Positions 37,199-47,099 of a stretch of 64,000 nucleotides of DNA are shown here, piece after piece. The DNA comes from Carnobacterium_B sp040274945 (lineage in GTDB: Bacteria; Bacillota; Bacilli; Lactobacillales; Carnobacteriaceae), in NCBI RefSeq assembly GCF_040274945.1, contig NZ_JBEMAR010000001.1, positions 62,001 through 126,000 of the forward strand, read 5' to 3'. Position 1 is the stretch's first letter. Every line of letters starts with the position of its first letter. Under the pieces are notes generated by a model, which had not been told where the DNA came from, did no database searches, and worked only from the letters and a program-made list of their open reading frames with translations. Both the position numbers and the translations under genes were made by a program.

Positions 37199-38527
37199 GT
37201 GAAACTATCAGTGAAAAATAAATTAACATTAAAAAAGCAAAAAAAGATTGTTACATTGTTCATCATTGCATTGTTTATCGGCTTAACTGCTTTCGCCACC
37301 GTCGTTCTTGCTAATCAAGGAACCATCAAAGTGGATGCAAGTGTTGTCAATGTCCGAACAGGTCCAGGATTATCTTACGACATTATGACACAGGTTACTG
37401 GTGGAGAAAAAGTAACCATGTTAACCGAAGAAAATGAATGGTATAAAGTACGTTTAAGCAATGATCAGATTGGCTGGATCGCCAGTTGGCTTATTGAGAA
37501 TACCGAAGTGAGTGCTGCAACCAATAAAATTGGTGTAGTTACTGGAGAAGAAGTAAATATACGTAGTGAAAGCAATGTGGACTCTACTATTCTTGGAAAA
37601 GTAGTCAATGGAACAGAGTTAACCGTATTGTTCCAGCAAGAAGGCTGGACACAAGTTCAATACTATGGTCAAGTTGCTTGGATCAGTTCAGAGCTAATTG
37701 ACATTACTGAATCATCTACTGAAACAACCACTGTTGCAGTAGCAGAAAAAAATTCAGCGCCTATACAAACCGTTACAACTCGTAGTGCTAGCACGAATAT
37801 TCGTACCAGTCCTTCTGTTGAAAGTAGCGTTGTGGCAACTGCTGAAAAAGGAGAAAGTTTCACTTATCTCTCTACTGAAGGCGATTGGTACCAAATAGAG
37901 TTAGCAAGTGGTGAAACGGGTTATGTAGCAAACTGGGTGGTAGACTTATCAGCCAACCAAACACCTGCACCAACTGCCAATATTACTTCCTTAGCTGAAG
38001 CAACGATTGTAATCGATGCCGGACATGGTGGAAATGATCCTGGTGCTTTAGCACATTCATTTTATGAAAAAGAGGTTACGCTAGATACAGCTAAGCTCGT
38101 GGCTAACCGGTTACGTGATGCTGGAGCAAATGTTATCTTGACGCGTTCAGATGATGAATTTGTCAGTTTAGATGAACGAGCAGTCATCAGTAATCAATCA
38201 AATGCAGATGTGTTCATTAGTTTACATTATGATTCAACTGAAACAGCTAATGAAATCAGTGGTACTACAACGTACTATTACCATGACAAAGACATGCCAT
38301 TAGCTGAGATCGTAAATGCTAATTTGAAACAAAATGGCTTATTGCCAAATAATGGTGTGCGATTTGGGGATTTCTACGTCACAAGAGAAAATACTCAGCC
38401 TGCCATCCTGCTTGAATTAGGTTATCTAAATAATGATGTGGATCAATATACGGTCAATTCCGCGTCCTATCAATCTTCTATTGCAGAGATCCTTTATCAA
38501 TCATTGAATCAATACTTTATTCCGTAA
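37199..38527 (+). CDS. N-acetylmuramoyl-L-alanine amidase with three SH3b domains
   Basis: 442 residues. An N-terminal membrane or signal segment (about 18-37) is followed by three SH3b wall-binding repeats (motifs VNVRTGPGLSYD, VNIRSESNVDS, TNIRTSPSVES) and a C-terminal Amidase_3 domain with IDAGHGGNDPGA, EKEVTLD, SLHYDST and LLELGYLNN, the zinc ligands and catalytic glutamate. It cuts the peptide stem from muramic acid in cell-wall turnover. The reading starts at a GTG at 37199 with a weak ribosome site; another GTG at 37211 is possible. It diverges from the hisS leader. Confidence 0.92.
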   Translation: MKLSVKNKLTLKKQKKIVTLFIIALFIGLTAFATVVLANQGTIKVDASVVNVRTGPGLSYDIMTQVTGGEKVTMLTEENEWYKVRLSNDQIGWIASWLIENTEVSAATNKIGVVTGEEVNIRSESNVDSTILGKVVNGTELTVLFQQEGWTQVQYYGQVAWISSELIDITESSTETTTVAVAEKNSAPIQTVTTRSASTNIRTSPSVESSVVATAEKGESFTYLSTEGDWYQIELASGETGYVANWVVDLSANQTPAPTANITSLAEATIVIDAGHGGNDPGALAHSFYEKEVTLDTAKLVANRLRDAGANVILTRSDDEFVSLDERAVISNQSNADVFISLHYDSTETANEISGTTTYYYHDKDMPLAEIVNANLKQNGLLPNNGVRFGDFYVTRENTQPAILLELGYLNNDVDQYTVNSASYQSSIAEILYQSLNQYFIP

Positions 38528-38530
38528 ACA

Positions 38531-38577
38531 AAAAACTGGCCCTACAAGGAATTTTTCTTGTAGGGTCAGTTTTTTTA
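38531..38577 (+). terminator. Terminator between the amidase and dtd
   Basis: AAAAACTGGCCCTACAAG pairs with CTTGTAGGGTCAGTTTTTTT. It touches the end of the convergent dtd gene and can act in both directions. Confidence 0.85.
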
Positions 38578-39021
38578 ACGTTGTTTACTATCTATGATAA
38601 TGGTTACTGGGCCATCATTTACAAGCGAAACTTGCATGTCTGCACCAAAGGTTCCTGTTTGAACCGTTAGACCGGCCGCTCTTAACTGATTATTGAATGC
38701 ATCATATAGTGGAATAGCTATATCTGGTTTTGCTGCTTTAATAAAGCTTGGCCGATTCCCTTTTTTAGTGTCAGCATGTAGTGTAAATTGAGAAATGGAA
38801 AGAATTTCTCCACCAACGTCCTCTATGCTTAAATTCATTTTCCCTTGTGTATCTTCAAAGATACGCATTTTACTAATTTTACGTACAAGGTATTCGATAT
38901 CCTCTTGTTGATCCTCTTCTTCTATTCCAACCAAGAGAACGAACCCGTGAGTAATCTCTCCCACAACCGATTCTTCAATACTAACACTTGCTTGCTTTGT
39001 TCTTTGTATGATAACTCTCAT
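38575..39021 (-). CDS. dtd: D-aminoacyl-tRNA deacylase
   Basis: 148 residues, standard length. SQFTLHADTKKGNRPSF (the SQxTL motif) and VNDGPVTI (with the cross-subunit Gly-Pro) define Dtd, which clears D-amino acids and glycine from mischarged tRNA. AGGTGGG precedes the ATG. It follows rel but a terminator lies in between, so it probably has its own promoter. Confidence 0.96.
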   Translation of the reverse strand: MRVIIQRTKQASVSIEESVVGEITHGFVLLVGIEEEDQQEDIEYLVRKISKMRIFEDTQGKMNLSIEDVGGEILSISQFTLHADTKKGNRPSFIKAAKPDIAIPLYDAFNNQLRAAGLTVQTGTFGADMQVSLVNDGPVTIIIDSKQR

Positions 39022-39181
39022 CTTGAACCCACCTTTTTACTTTCTAAGAATTTTGCTTGTCTATCTTCTTGTTTAACAATTGTATCGGACCTGGTACTAA
39101 TTTGAAAGATAAGATTACTTCTATTCTAAAAGAAATATTCTTTAGAGTACTATCATCATTTGTCAAACAACCCAATAAAAA

Positions 39182-39218
39182 AAGCAGAAATTTCCTATAA
39201 GATAGGCAATTTCTGCTT
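39182..39218 (-). terminator. Terminator after rel
   Basis: AGCAGAAATTGCCTAT pairs with ATAGGAAATTTCTGCT, followed by a seven-T run on the minus strand. Confidence 0.9.
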
Positions 39219-39233
39219 TTTATTTACTATCGA

Positions 39234-41444
39234 TTAAGAAGACATTCTTTTCACATTGTATACATCAGGAATCGATTTTATTTTTTCAACAATTTTATCT
39301 AATTGTTGAATATTTTGAATACCTACTGTTAATGTAATAGTAGCCATTTTATTATTGTCTACTTTTCCATTCACATTGTTTAAATTTTTGGTCATACTGT
39401 TTACAACTTGCAATACTTCATTTAACAAACCGGAACGGTTATAACCAATAATCTGTAATTCCGCATTGTATTCTTGACTCTTGGATGTCGTATCTTCCCA
39501 CTCAACATCAATTAATCGATTTTCAGCATCTTTTGCTGCTAAAACATTTGGACACGTTTTTCGATGAATCGAAACCCCACGGCCTTTTGTAATATACCCC
39601 ACAATTTCATCACCCGGAACAGGATTGCAACAACGACTGATACGAATCAGTAAATTGTCTATTCCTTGAATGACAATGCCGCCCTCATGTTTTATTTTAA
39701 TTTTTTCAGGCTCTTTTTTAGTTTTCAATTCTATTGACGTAGTATCTTGGATTTTCTTTTCCAGATCTCGATCTCTACGCTCTTTCTCCGTTAAGCGATT
39801 GGCTACTACAAGAGCTGTTAACTCACCATATCCTACAGCAGCGTATAAATCATCTTCTGAAGTGAAATTAAATCTTTCTAACAGCATTTTGATATTATTT
39901 TTCGTCAAGAAATTTTTCGGCGGAAACTGCATTTCAGTTAACTGCTTTTCAACCATTTCGCGACCTTTTATGACATTAACTTCACGATCTTGTAGTTTAA
40001 AGAAACGTTTTATTTTATTTTTGGCTTTGCTGGTTGATACTAAATTGATCCAATCACGACTTGGTCCATAAGAATTTGGAGAAGTTAATATTTCAATGAT
40101 GTCACCCGTTTTTAATTTGTAATTTAAGGGAACGATCTTTCCATTAACTTTAGCACCCGTTGTCTTATTCCCTATTTCAGTATGAATATTGAATGCAAAA
40201 TCTAACGGACCAGCACCAGAAGGCAATTCGCTGACATCGCCTTTTGGTGTGAAGACGTAAACTTTGTCTTTAAAAATATCTTCTTTGACACTTTCCATAA
40301 AGTCACTTGCATCACTAGATTCATCTTGTAATTCAATAATATCTCTAAACCAAGAGATTTTTTTACCATCTGAATCATCTTCAACTTTTCTGGTAATGCC
40401 TTCTTTATATGCCCAGTGAGCTGCAACTCCATATTCCGCAACTGCATGCATTTCTTTTGTGCGAATTTGAACTTCTATAGGTTTACCAAATTCTCCTATA
40501 ACGGTAGTGTGAATGGACTGATACATATTCGATTTTGGCATGGCAATATAATCTTTAAATCTACCAGGCATCGGTTTCCAACGTGTATGAATCGCGCCTA
40601 ACACTGCATAACAATCTTTAATCGAGTCTACAATAACGCGTATAGCTAATAGGTCGTAAATTTGATCAAATTGTTTCTTCTGGTCACGCATTTTACGGTA
40701 AATGGAATAGATGTGTTTTGGTCTACCTGTAATATCTGCAGATATGTTTAATTCCTCTACAGACTCTTCAATTTTTGAAATAGAATCCGTGATATATTTT
40801 TCTCGTTCTTCTCTTTTAGAATTCATTAAATGAACAATACGGTAATATTGTTGAGGATTTAGGTAACGCAAAGAAGTGTCTTCTAATTCCCATTTAATTA
40901 AATTGATCCCTAATCGATGAGCTAACGGAGCATAGACTTCAAGTGTTTCATTTGCGATGCGTCTTTGTTTTTCAGGTCTATGAAATTTTAATGTGCGTAA
41001 ATTATGCAACCGGTCAGCTAACTTAACCATGATAACTCTTAGGTCTTTTGCCATGGCCAGCAACATTTTACGGTGATTTTCTGCTTGTTGTTCTTCGTGT
41101 GATTTATATTTAATTTTCCCTAGTTTAGTAACGCCATCAACGAGCATAGCTACTTCAGGTGAAAATTCTCTGGAAATATCTTCAAAAGTATATTCAGTAT
41201 CTTCTACAACATCATGAAGAAATCCCGTTGCCACTGTTACAGGGTCCATTTTTAATTCAGCTAAAATACCCGCTACTTGTATTGGATGAATAATATAAGG
41301 CTCTCCAGATTTTCTGAATTGATCTTTATGGGCATTCTTAGCAAAATCGCATGCTTTTTTGACAAAAGCCACATGACTGCTATTCATATAAGTAACAGTT
41401 AAAGCAATTACTTCTTGTGCAGTATAATCTTTGTTTTTAGGCAT
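39234..41444 (-). CDS. rel: Bifunctional (p)ppGpp synthetase/hydrolase (RelA/SpoT family)
   Basis: 736 residues. HD hydrolase domain (KSGEPYIIHPIQVAGIL, TGFLHDVVEDT), synthetase domain (YDLLAIRVI, GRFKDYIAMPKSNMYQS, HAVAEYGVAAHWAYKEG in parts), then TGS (YVFTPKGDV), a zinc-finger-like region with CCNPVPGDEI and a C-terminal ACT domain. Intact HD residues suggest both synthesis and hydrolysis of the alarmone. AAGGTGAC precedes the ATG. Confidence 0.97.
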   Translation of the reverse strand: MPKNKDYTAQEVIALTVTYMNSSHVAFVKKACDFAKNAHKDQFRKSGEPYIIHPIQVAGILAELKMDPVTVATGFLHDVVEDTEYTFEDISREFSPEVAMLVDGVTKLGKIKYKSHEEQQAENHRKMLLAMAKDLRVIMVKLADRLHNLRTLKFHRPEKQRRIANETLEVYAPLAHRLGINLIKWELEDTSLRYLNPQQYYRIVHLMNSKREEREKYITDSISKIEESVEELNISADITGRPKHIYSIYRKMRDQKKQFDQIYDLLAIRVIVDSIKDCYAVLGAIHTRWKPMPGRFKDYIAMPKSNMYQSIHTTVIGEFGKPIEVQIRTKEMHAVAEYGVAAHWAYKEGITRKVEDDSDGKKISWFRDIIELQDESSDASDFMESVKEDIFKDKVYVFTPKGDVSELPSGAGPLDFAFNIHTEIGNKTTGAKVNGKIVPLNYKLKTGDIIEILTSPNSYGPSRDWINLVSTSKAKNKIKRFFKLQDREVNVIKGREMVEKQLTEMQFPPKNFLTKNNIKMLLERFNFTSEDDLYAAVGYGELTALVVANRLTEKERRDRDLEKKIQDTTSIELKTKKEPEKIKIKHEGGIVIQGIDNLLIRISRCCNPVPGDEIVGYITKGRGVSIHRKTCPNVLAAKDAENRLIDVEWEDTTSKSQEYNAELQIIGYNRSGLLNEVLQVVNSMTKNLNNVNGKVDNNKMATITLTVGIQNIQQLDKIVEKIKSIPDVYNVKRMSS

Positions 41445-41495
41445 CTTGTCACCTTCTTTTCATTTATCCCTAGCTTGTAAAAAATTCATTACAAA

Positions 41496-41522
41496 ATAAG
41501 CACTCCAAAATGAGTGCTTTAA
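41496..41522 (-). terminator. Hairpin upstream of rel
   Basis: AAGCACTCATTTTGGAGTGCTT on the minus strand forms an 8-9 bp stem followed by a short T-rich stretch. It lies 50 bases before rel, so it is either a leader hairpin or a back-up terminator for deoC transcription. Confidence 0.4.
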
Positions 41523-41614
41523 TTCCTGTATTCTCATTATATTATACTCATTCTAATCCTTAATTTCAATATAAACCAAAAAATCAACTAAAACAGTGAT
41601 TATTTTTTGATAAA

Positions 41615-41650
41615 AAAGAATACGAGTCAATCGTTCGACTCGTATTCTTT
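41615..41650 (-). terminator. Terminator after deoC
   Basis: AAAGAATACGAGTCG pairs with TGACTCGTATTCTTT on the minus strand, followed by more T. It lies 32 bases after the deoC stop. Confidence 0.9.
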
Positions 41651-41681
41651 CCAATTAGTTAGTTCATTTATTAGAGACCTA

Positions 41682-42332
41682 TTAACCTTTAACGATTGCT
41701 AGTCCATTTGAAGAACCTAAGCGAGTTGCTCCAGCTTCAATAAATTGTTTAGCATCTTCAGTTGTGCGAACACCGCCACTTGCTTTAACGCCCATATCTG
41801 GCCCTACAGTAGCACGCATTAATTTAATATCTTCAAGTGTTGCTCCACCTGTTGAAAAACCAGTAGATGTTTTCACATAATCTGCTCCGGCTTTTTTAGC
41901 AAGTTCGCATGCACGTACTTTTTCTTCATCCGTTAATAGAGCTGTTTCAATAATAACTTTTGATAAAGCTTTTCCTTTTGAAACATTTACTACACTTTCA
42001 ATATCACGTTGAACTAAAGCGTCATCTCCGCCTTTAAGAGCGCCAATATTGATAACCATGTCTACTTCTGTTGCGCCATTTTTAATCGCATTTTCTGCTT
42101 CAAAAGCCTTAACTTCTGGTGTATTAGCTCCTAAAGGAAAACCAATAACTGTACATACTTTTACATCTGTACCCTTAAGTAATTCAGCGGATTTTTTAAC
42201 CCAAGTTGGATTTACACATACAGACATAAAGTTATACTCTGCAGCTTCTTCACAAAGTGTGATGATTTGTGCTTCTGTTGCTTCTGGTTTTAATATCGTG
42301 TGGTCAATTGTTTTATTTAATTCTATTGTCAT
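41682..42332 (-). CDS. deoC: Deoxyribose-phosphate aldolase
   Basis: 216 residues. IDHTILKPEAT at the start, KVIIETALL (with the acid-base lysine) and YVKTSTGFSTGGAT (the Schiff-base lysine) are the class I aldolase signatures. It splits 2-deoxyribose-5-phosphate into acetaldehyde and glyceraldehyde-3-phosphate. AGAGGGATATA precedes the ATG. It appears monocistronic, without the other deo genes alongside. Confidence 0.97.
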   Translation of the reverse strand: MTIELNKTIDHTILKPEATEAQIITLCEEAAEYNFMSVCVNPTWVKKSAELLKGTDVKVCTVIGFPLGANTPEVKAFEAENAIKNGATEVDMVINIGALKGGDDALVQRDIESVVNVSKGKALSKVIIETALLTDEEKVRACELAKKAGADYVKTSTGFSTGGATLEDIKLMRATVGPDMGVKASGGVRTTEDAKQFIEAGATRLGSSNGLAIVKG

Positions 42333-42410
42333 ATTATATCCCTCTTTCTTATACTGTTGATAGCATTTTCATTATACCCGACTTTTCATTTTGGAACAAA
42401 AAGAAATTTC

Positions 42411-43172
42411 TCATTTATGCATTAATTCAAAATGATACGAGGTTGCTGCTAAAGCATATAACGGAGCAGTTTCCGTTCTTAAAATTCTTGGGCCTAATGC
42501 GCAAGGTAAAAAACCATGTTGAAGGAAAATATCGATTTCTTCTTTTGATAACCCACCTTCTGGACCAAAAACAATCAATAACTTACCGCCAACTGGAACC
42601 TGTTTCAATCCTTTAACAAAATTTTGATCTTCTCCCGCTTTAGCACTTTCTTCATAGGCTACTAAGCAGACATCGAAATTTCCTTTCATCTCTACCAACT
42701 GTTTTACTGAAGAGAGCGACTCAATTGTTGGGATTTTTGTACGATGAGATTGTTCAGCAGCTTCTTGCGCAATTTTTTGTAACCGTTCAATTTTTTTTGC
42801 CGCTTTTTTAGTGTCCCATTTTGTAATTGAAAAAGAACCTGCAAAAGGAATAAAGGCACTTGCGCCTAACTCTGTTCCCTTTTGTATGATTAGATCTAAT
42901 TTATCGCCTTTAGGAAGTCCACTTGCAATCATTACTTCAATTGGCAATTCTTGTTGTCTAAGGTCATCTTCTACCCAATTCAACTGAACTTCTTTCTCTT
43001 CTATAGCACTGATTCTAGCAATGAAAGCTTTTTGATCTTTTGTGACAAGATACACTCGATGATCAACTTTCATGCGCATAACTTTTACCATATGATGGAA
43101 AGCATCTCCGTTAATTGAAATGGTTTGGTTTTGATAATCTGTTAAATCCTCTTTCAAAAAATAACGTTGCAT
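42411..43172 (-). CDS. rsmE: 16S rRNA (uracil(1498)-N(3))-methyltransferase
   Basis: 253 residues. N-terminal PUA-like domain (INGDAFHHMVKVMRMK) and a SPOUT knot with KGTELGASAF, IVFGPEGGLSKEE and LGPRILRTETAP. It methylates U1498 of 16S rRNA. Its ATG follows the prmA stop with no gap, and GGAGGATG sits in the end of prmA. Confidence 0.97.
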   Translation of the reverse strand: MQRYFLKEDLTDYQNQTISINGDAFHHMVKVMRMKVDHRVYLVTKDQKAFIARISAIEEKEVQLNWVEDDLRQQELPIEVMIASGLPKGDKLDLIIQKGTELGASAFIPFAGSFSITKWDTKKAAKKIERLQKIAQEAAEQSHRTKIPTIESLSSVKQLVEMKGNFDVCLVAYEESAKAGEDQNFVKGLKQVPVGGKLLIVFGPEGGLSKEEIDIFLQHGFLPCALGPRILRTETAPLYALAATSYHFELMHK

Positions 43173-44126
43173 TTATTCATCCTCCGCCAACGGTTTTTGA
43201 GCGACAATACTACACCAATCTTTCATTTGTTGCACTTGAAGAATGATGAAACCTTGTTTCTTTTGCTCAGAAAGAATGAGTTCTTTTTTATCTTCAATAA
43301 TTCCAGAAGTTAAAAATAGACCGCCTGGTTTTAAAACGTCATAAGCTTCTGGGATAAGCGGTACAATAATTTCTGACAAGATATTAGCTACCACAATATC
43401 TGCTTCGATCGTTACACCTTTCAGCAAGTCATTAGCTTTTACAGTAACATCTTTAGCATAGTCATTTAACTTAATATTATCCATGGCTGATTTTACTGCA
43501 ACATCATCTAAATCATACGCATGAACATGCTTGGCGCCTAGAGCTTTACTGGCAATACTTAATACACCTGAACCTGTTCCTACATCTAAAATCGTTTCAT
43601 CTCCGCGAATATAGGTTTCAAGAGCTTGTAAGGACAGCATAGTAGTTGGATGAGTTCCTGTACCGAAAGCTAAGCCTGGATCTAATCGAATCACACGCTC
43701 ATCTGCATGTCTCAATTCATACTCTTCCCAACTTGGAACAACCGTTAAAAATCGTGTTACTTGCAAAGGATGGTAATATTTTTTCCACGCAGTAGCCCAG
43801 TTTTCTTCCACAACTTCGTCTACTTTTACGATATTTGGCGCAATAGTTAAACCAAACGTTTCCAATTCATTGATGCGAAGTTTAATGCTTGGGAGCAATT
43901 CAGGTAAGAAGAGTGTATTTGGAAAATACCCTTTTATAATTACGCCTTCTTGAGAAAAATCGGCTTCATCTAATGCCCAGATTTCACCAAATCCATCATC
44001 TGGAGAATTTAAAAAATCTTGAATATCTTCAATAGCTACCCCTTGCGAACCTGCTTCAATAAGAATATTTGACACCGCATCTAAAGCTTCATTTGATGTT
44101 TGTATTTGTACTTCTGTCCATTTCAT
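43173..44126 (-). CDS. prmA: Ribosomal protein L11 methyltransferase
   Basis: 317 residues. SAM motif DVGTGSGVLSIASKALGA, the RLDPGLAFGTGTHPTT segment and NILSEIIVPL mark PrmA, which trimethylates L11. GGAGG precedes the ATG. It is coupled to rsmE downstream and preceded by the DUF3013 gene 45 bases away. Confidence 0.97.
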   Translation of the reverse strand: MKWTEVQIQTSNEALDAVSNILIEAGSQGVAIEDIQDFLNSPDDGFGEIWALDEADFSQEGVIIKGYFPNTLFLPELLPSIKLRINELETFGLTIAPNIVKVDEVVEENWATAWKKYYHPLQVTRFLTVVPSWEEYELRHADERVIRLDPGLAFGTGTHPTTMLSLQALETYIRGDETILDVGTGSGVLSIASKALGAKHVHAYDLDDVAVKSAMDNIKLNDYAKDVTVKANDLLKGVTIEADIVVANILSEIIVPLIPEAYDVLKPGGLFLTSGIIEDKKELILSEQKKQGFIILQVQQMKDWCSIVAQKPLAEDE

Positions 44127-44171
44127 CTTGTTACGTGGCCTCCAATAAAAAATATAGTTGATTCTACTCGT

Positions 44172-44666
44172 TCAGTACTTCGGATAGATTAGCTTTTCCT
44201 CACTGTAGCGATTAACATCTTTCAACGTTTTAATTGTTCCGTCAAAATTCGTATCGTTCCAATTTAATTCAAATGTATCAATTGCTGGGTCAGTAGCAAA
44301 GTCTAACAGATCTGATTGCCCTTCCGTTACTACTATACGCAAAGTTTTTAATACTGCATCAATATACCCTTTTTCAATCCCCATTTTAAAATCAAATGGA
44401 AAAGCTTTTAAGTAGTTGTCCATTTGAATTTTTGATTTTTTAGGATCAAAAAAGCAAATAGCGTCTTCAAATTGAATAATCTCACCTTCATTTGCAGTTC
44501 CTTCAACATCTTCAATCACAACATGATTTTCTTTATTTTCAGCAAAAATCGAAAAGTATAGTTCAATAGCGTGTTGACGCTTATTCCACTCTAATTTCCA
44601 ATCAAATTCAAAATCACTTTCTTCTAATGCTTCTCCTAAATAATCTAATACTGTTTCTTGTGCCAT
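44172..44666 (-). CDS. DUF3013 family protein
   Basis: 164 residues, acidic, soluble. ETVLDYLGEALEESDFEFDWKLEWN (in parts) and the late IDTFELNWNDTNFDGTI resemble DUF3013 proteins of lactobacillales, whose function is unknown. The ATG shares one base with the stop of the glycosylase gene (TAATG), and GGAGG lies upstream. The family often sits beside prmA. Confidence 0.82.
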   Translation of the reverse strand: MAQETVLDYLGEALEESDFEFDWKLEWNKRQHAIELYFSIFAENKENHVVIEDVEGTANEGEIIQFEDAICFFDPKKSKIQMDNYLKAFPFDFKMGIEKGYIDAVLKTLRIVVTEGQSDLLDFATDPAIDTFELNWNDTNFDGTIKTLKDVNRYSEEKLIYPKY

Positions 44667-45304
44667 TATTTTTCGCCTCCATTAGTTGTCGGTTTCTTCC
44701 AACCGAAATCTGCATCTATCTTGCCTTTTTTTCTTGATACATATGGATTACCTGCAACCGTATACCGAAGCAAAGCTTCTGTCCATTCTCCTTTATTCGG
44801 AATACCTATTCTGGAAGAAACGTCAATTTTTTTAGGAATTTTTCTCGTTTCCACATCAATGGTCAATGGTGGTTCTGTAGCCAGTGTACCGTCGTCCAAT
44901 TTTGTAATGTTCATCGCTTTTGTTATTTTTCCTGGTCCATCTGTTACTATGAATCCAGATTTTCCTCGTCTTTCTGTCATTAACGCTAATCCTTTTTGAG
45001 GTTCAATGGCTCGAATCAAAATAGCTTCCGGTATCCCTTTATCTTGAACCACAACGTTTAACATCAAATGAGTGTGCATACTATAGATATAAATCGTACC
45101 TGATTCTTTGTACATAGAAGCTAGGCGAGGTGTCTTTTTTAACCCGTAACTGTGAGCAGCTTCATCCACTTCACCCAAGTAAGCTTCGGTTTCTACAATC
45201 CAGCCAGATGTCACCCCTTCGTCCGTTTCGTTGATCACCAAACACCCAAGTAAGTCTTGAGCAATTTCTTGTGTTGTTTTTGTCCGATCTGTCCAAAAAT
45301 TCAT
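44666..45304 (-). CDS. DNA-3-methyladenine glycosylase (AAG/MPG family)
   Basis: 212 residues. IVETEAYLGEVDEAAHSYG carries the catalytic glutamate region, with TIYIYSMHTHLMLNVV and ILIRAIEPQKG following, all typical of the alkyladenine glycosylase fold. It removes alkylated purines to start base excision repair. AGAGG precedes the ATG. The next upstream gene is 185 bases away. Confidence 0.93.
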   Translation of the reverse strand: MNFWTDRTKTTQEIAQDLLGCLVINETDEGVTSGWIVETEAYLGEVDEAAHSYGLKKTPRLASMYKESGTIYIYSMHTHLMLNVVVQDKGIPEAILIRAIEPQKGLALMTERRGKSGFIVTDGPGKITKAMNITKLDDGTLATEPPLTIDVETRKIPKKIDVSSRIGIPNKGEWTEALLRYTVAGNPYVSRKKGKIDADFGWKKPTTNGGEK

Positions 45305-45489
45305 TTCAATCCTCTTTCTAGTTTAGTGCACATTAAATGCTACTTTATTCACTTCTTAGTATACAATAAAATAACACTTAGATAAAAAGAAAGTCATTTT
45401 TACGATTGACAATTCAATATGTTATCTTGACCTTTTTATTGTATTAATTTATAAAAATGTCCAAAATATTTTTTTTGCTAACTTGAATA

Positions 45490-45978
45490 TTAGTAGCCAT
45501 TAATGATTGTTACTTCCCCTTCATCAAGTGTTGGTGGCTGAAAATTTTCGTAATATTGAGCTGCAGTTTTTTCGTCTATCATAATATCATTAGAATTTTT
45601 TCCTTTTCGGTCGTGAATTCTTTGTAAAACAATTTCTTTAGGAGTAACGATTACAATGATTTCTGGTTTTATTCCGAATGGAACCAGCATATTTTTATAT
45701 TGATCACGCATTTTACGTGACCAAAAGGAATAATCTAGAACAACATCTTTATTTTTTCTAATTAGTACTTTTAATTTTAGATCAAGAAATGTTTTGATTT
45801 CATTGTAAACATCAGTTGGCAGCGGGTGAATTTTGTATCCTTTATTAAATGACTCTACATCATAAGATAAACGAACGAATCCTTGTTGTTCTAGTATCTG
45901 TGCATAAGTCGACTTTCCTGATCCTGCTGTTCCACACATAAGAATAACTCTACTTGTTGAATGGTATGGCTCTTTCAT
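45490..45978 (-). CDS. P-loop kinase-like ATPase (AAA_33/zeta-like)
   Basis: 162 residues. Walker A GTAGSGKST near residue 16 and DVVLDYSFWSRKMRDQY fit small kinases that phosphorylate nucleotides or metabolites; the fold is shared with zeta toxins. There is no antitoxin-like partner beside it, so I do not call a toxin. GGAGGTA precedes the ATG. Substrate is unknown. Confidence 0.8.
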   Translation of the reverse strand: MKEPYHSTSRVILMCGTAGSGKSTYAQILEQQGFVRLSYDVESFNKGYKIHPLPTDVYNEIKTFLDLKLKVLIRKNKDVVLDYSFWSRKMRDQYKNMLVPFGIKPEIIVIVTPKEIVLQRIHDRKGKNSNDIMIDEKTAAQYYENFQPPTLDEGEVTIINGY

Positions 45979-46042
45979 CTAAGATACCTCCATAATTTAT
46001 AGTTTACTTCAAGGGTTGGTCATCTATCTAGTTATTCATTTC

Positions 46043-46924
46043 TTAGTCCTTATTTTTATTCTCAGATAAATGAAATTCTTCTTGATGCTCTTTGAAGAAA
46101 TTATAATAGGTTTGGACATTTTCTAATTCTGTCCATTTTTTCACGTCTACCGGATCTGAGTCTAAATCATAGATTTTTGCCTCGCGAAGTGCTAAAAAAA
46201 ATGGTGAATGAGTAGAAATAATAAATTGACATCCAAAAAATCTAGCAGAATCTTCGATAAATTGCATAAGTTCCATTTGACGAATAGGTGAAAGACTATT
46301 TTCTGGTTCATCTAATACATAAAGTCCATTTTCTTCGATCTTATTTGTGAAATAACGAAAGGCATTTTCACCATTTGAGTATTCTCGAACATTATTCATC
46401 AACTTACCTTTTACATAACGTGACTGACTTTTACTTCTAGCATCCGTTACTTTTCGCAATTGATCGGAATCTTCTAATGACTGCATTTGAAATTTAGAAT
46501 ATTTTGCCTCTAAATACTCTTCAAATAGCGCTTCACGCTTTAAATCAATACCTTCATTCAACGAACGAATAGTTAAGATATAATCAAATACATCATCACT
46601 TGTAATGATCCTACTATGAATAGGAATTGTTTCCACAATGTCTATAGCACAAAGAGAAAGATAATTCACAAAAAAATTGGATTTATTGAAACTAGAATCT
46701 CGCTTTAATCCTAATTTTTCAGCAATGATATTTAAGACTGTAGTTTTGCCAGAACCATTTCCCCCATAAAGAATGGTAATTGGTTCAAAATCAATTCTTT
46801 CAAAACTGTGTTTCGGTAAAACTTGAAAGGGATAAAAAGAATCATAGACTGTTCGTTTAATTTCGAGAAAAAAATCAAATTCTACCTCTTTATCAGGAAA
46901 TGTGATTGAGTTTAAATGCTTCAT
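46043..46924 (-). CDS. AAA family ATPase (ABC/SMC-type, COG3910-like)
   Basis: About 293 residues from an ATG at 46924 with GGAGGGGAG upstream. Walker A GGNGSGKTTVL near residue 60, an ABC-like signature region around SNGENAF, Walker B LYVLDEPENSLSP and a switch histidine in FIISTHSPFFLA. It is a stand-alone ABC-type ATPase without membrane domains, related to RecF/Rad50-like ATPases. No partner nuclease is nearby. Function is unknown. Confidence 0.85.
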   Translation of the reverse strand: MKHLNSITFPDKEVEFDFFLEIKRTVYDSFYPFQVLPKHSFERIDFEPITILYGGNGSGKTTVLNIIAEKLGLKRDSSFNKSNFFVNYLSLCAIDIVETIPIHSRIITSDDVFDYILTIRSLNEGIDLKREALFEEYLEAKYSKFQMQSLEDSDQLRKVTDARSKSQSRYVKGKLMNNVREYSNGENAFRYFTNKIEENGLYVLDEPENSLSPIRQMELMQFIEDSARFFGCQFIISTHSPFFLALREAKIYDLDSDPVDVKKWTELENVQTYYNFFKEHQEEFHLSENKNKD

Positions 46925-47053
46925 GATACTCTCCCCTCCAGAACATTTTAGCTTTATTCTCATTATGCAGGAAGATTATTATGAAGTAAACTAGTCATAT
47001 AGGCTAATTCAATTTCTAACCCTTTTTGGATAAATAATATAATCATTTTTGAT

Positions 47054-47092
47054 GACTAAAGGCACTCTCCAAATTGGAAAGTGCCTTTAGTC
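47054..47092 (-). terminator. Terminator after the ABC exporter pair
   Basis: GACTAAAGGCACTTTCC pairs with GGAGAGTGCCTTTAGTC on the minus strand. It lies right after the stop at 47100. Confidence 0.8.
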
Positions 47093-47099
47093 TGTTTAT

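Noticed and set aside
45490..45978. Zeta-type toxin of a toxin-antitoxin system
   Set aside because: The P-loop kinase fold is shared by many metabolic kinases and no antitoxin gene adjoins it.
46043..46963. Part of an anti-phage system (OLD or Gabija-like ATPase)
   Set aside because: No nuclease or helicase partner is nearby and the protein is shorter; a stand-alone ABC-type ATPase is the safer call.
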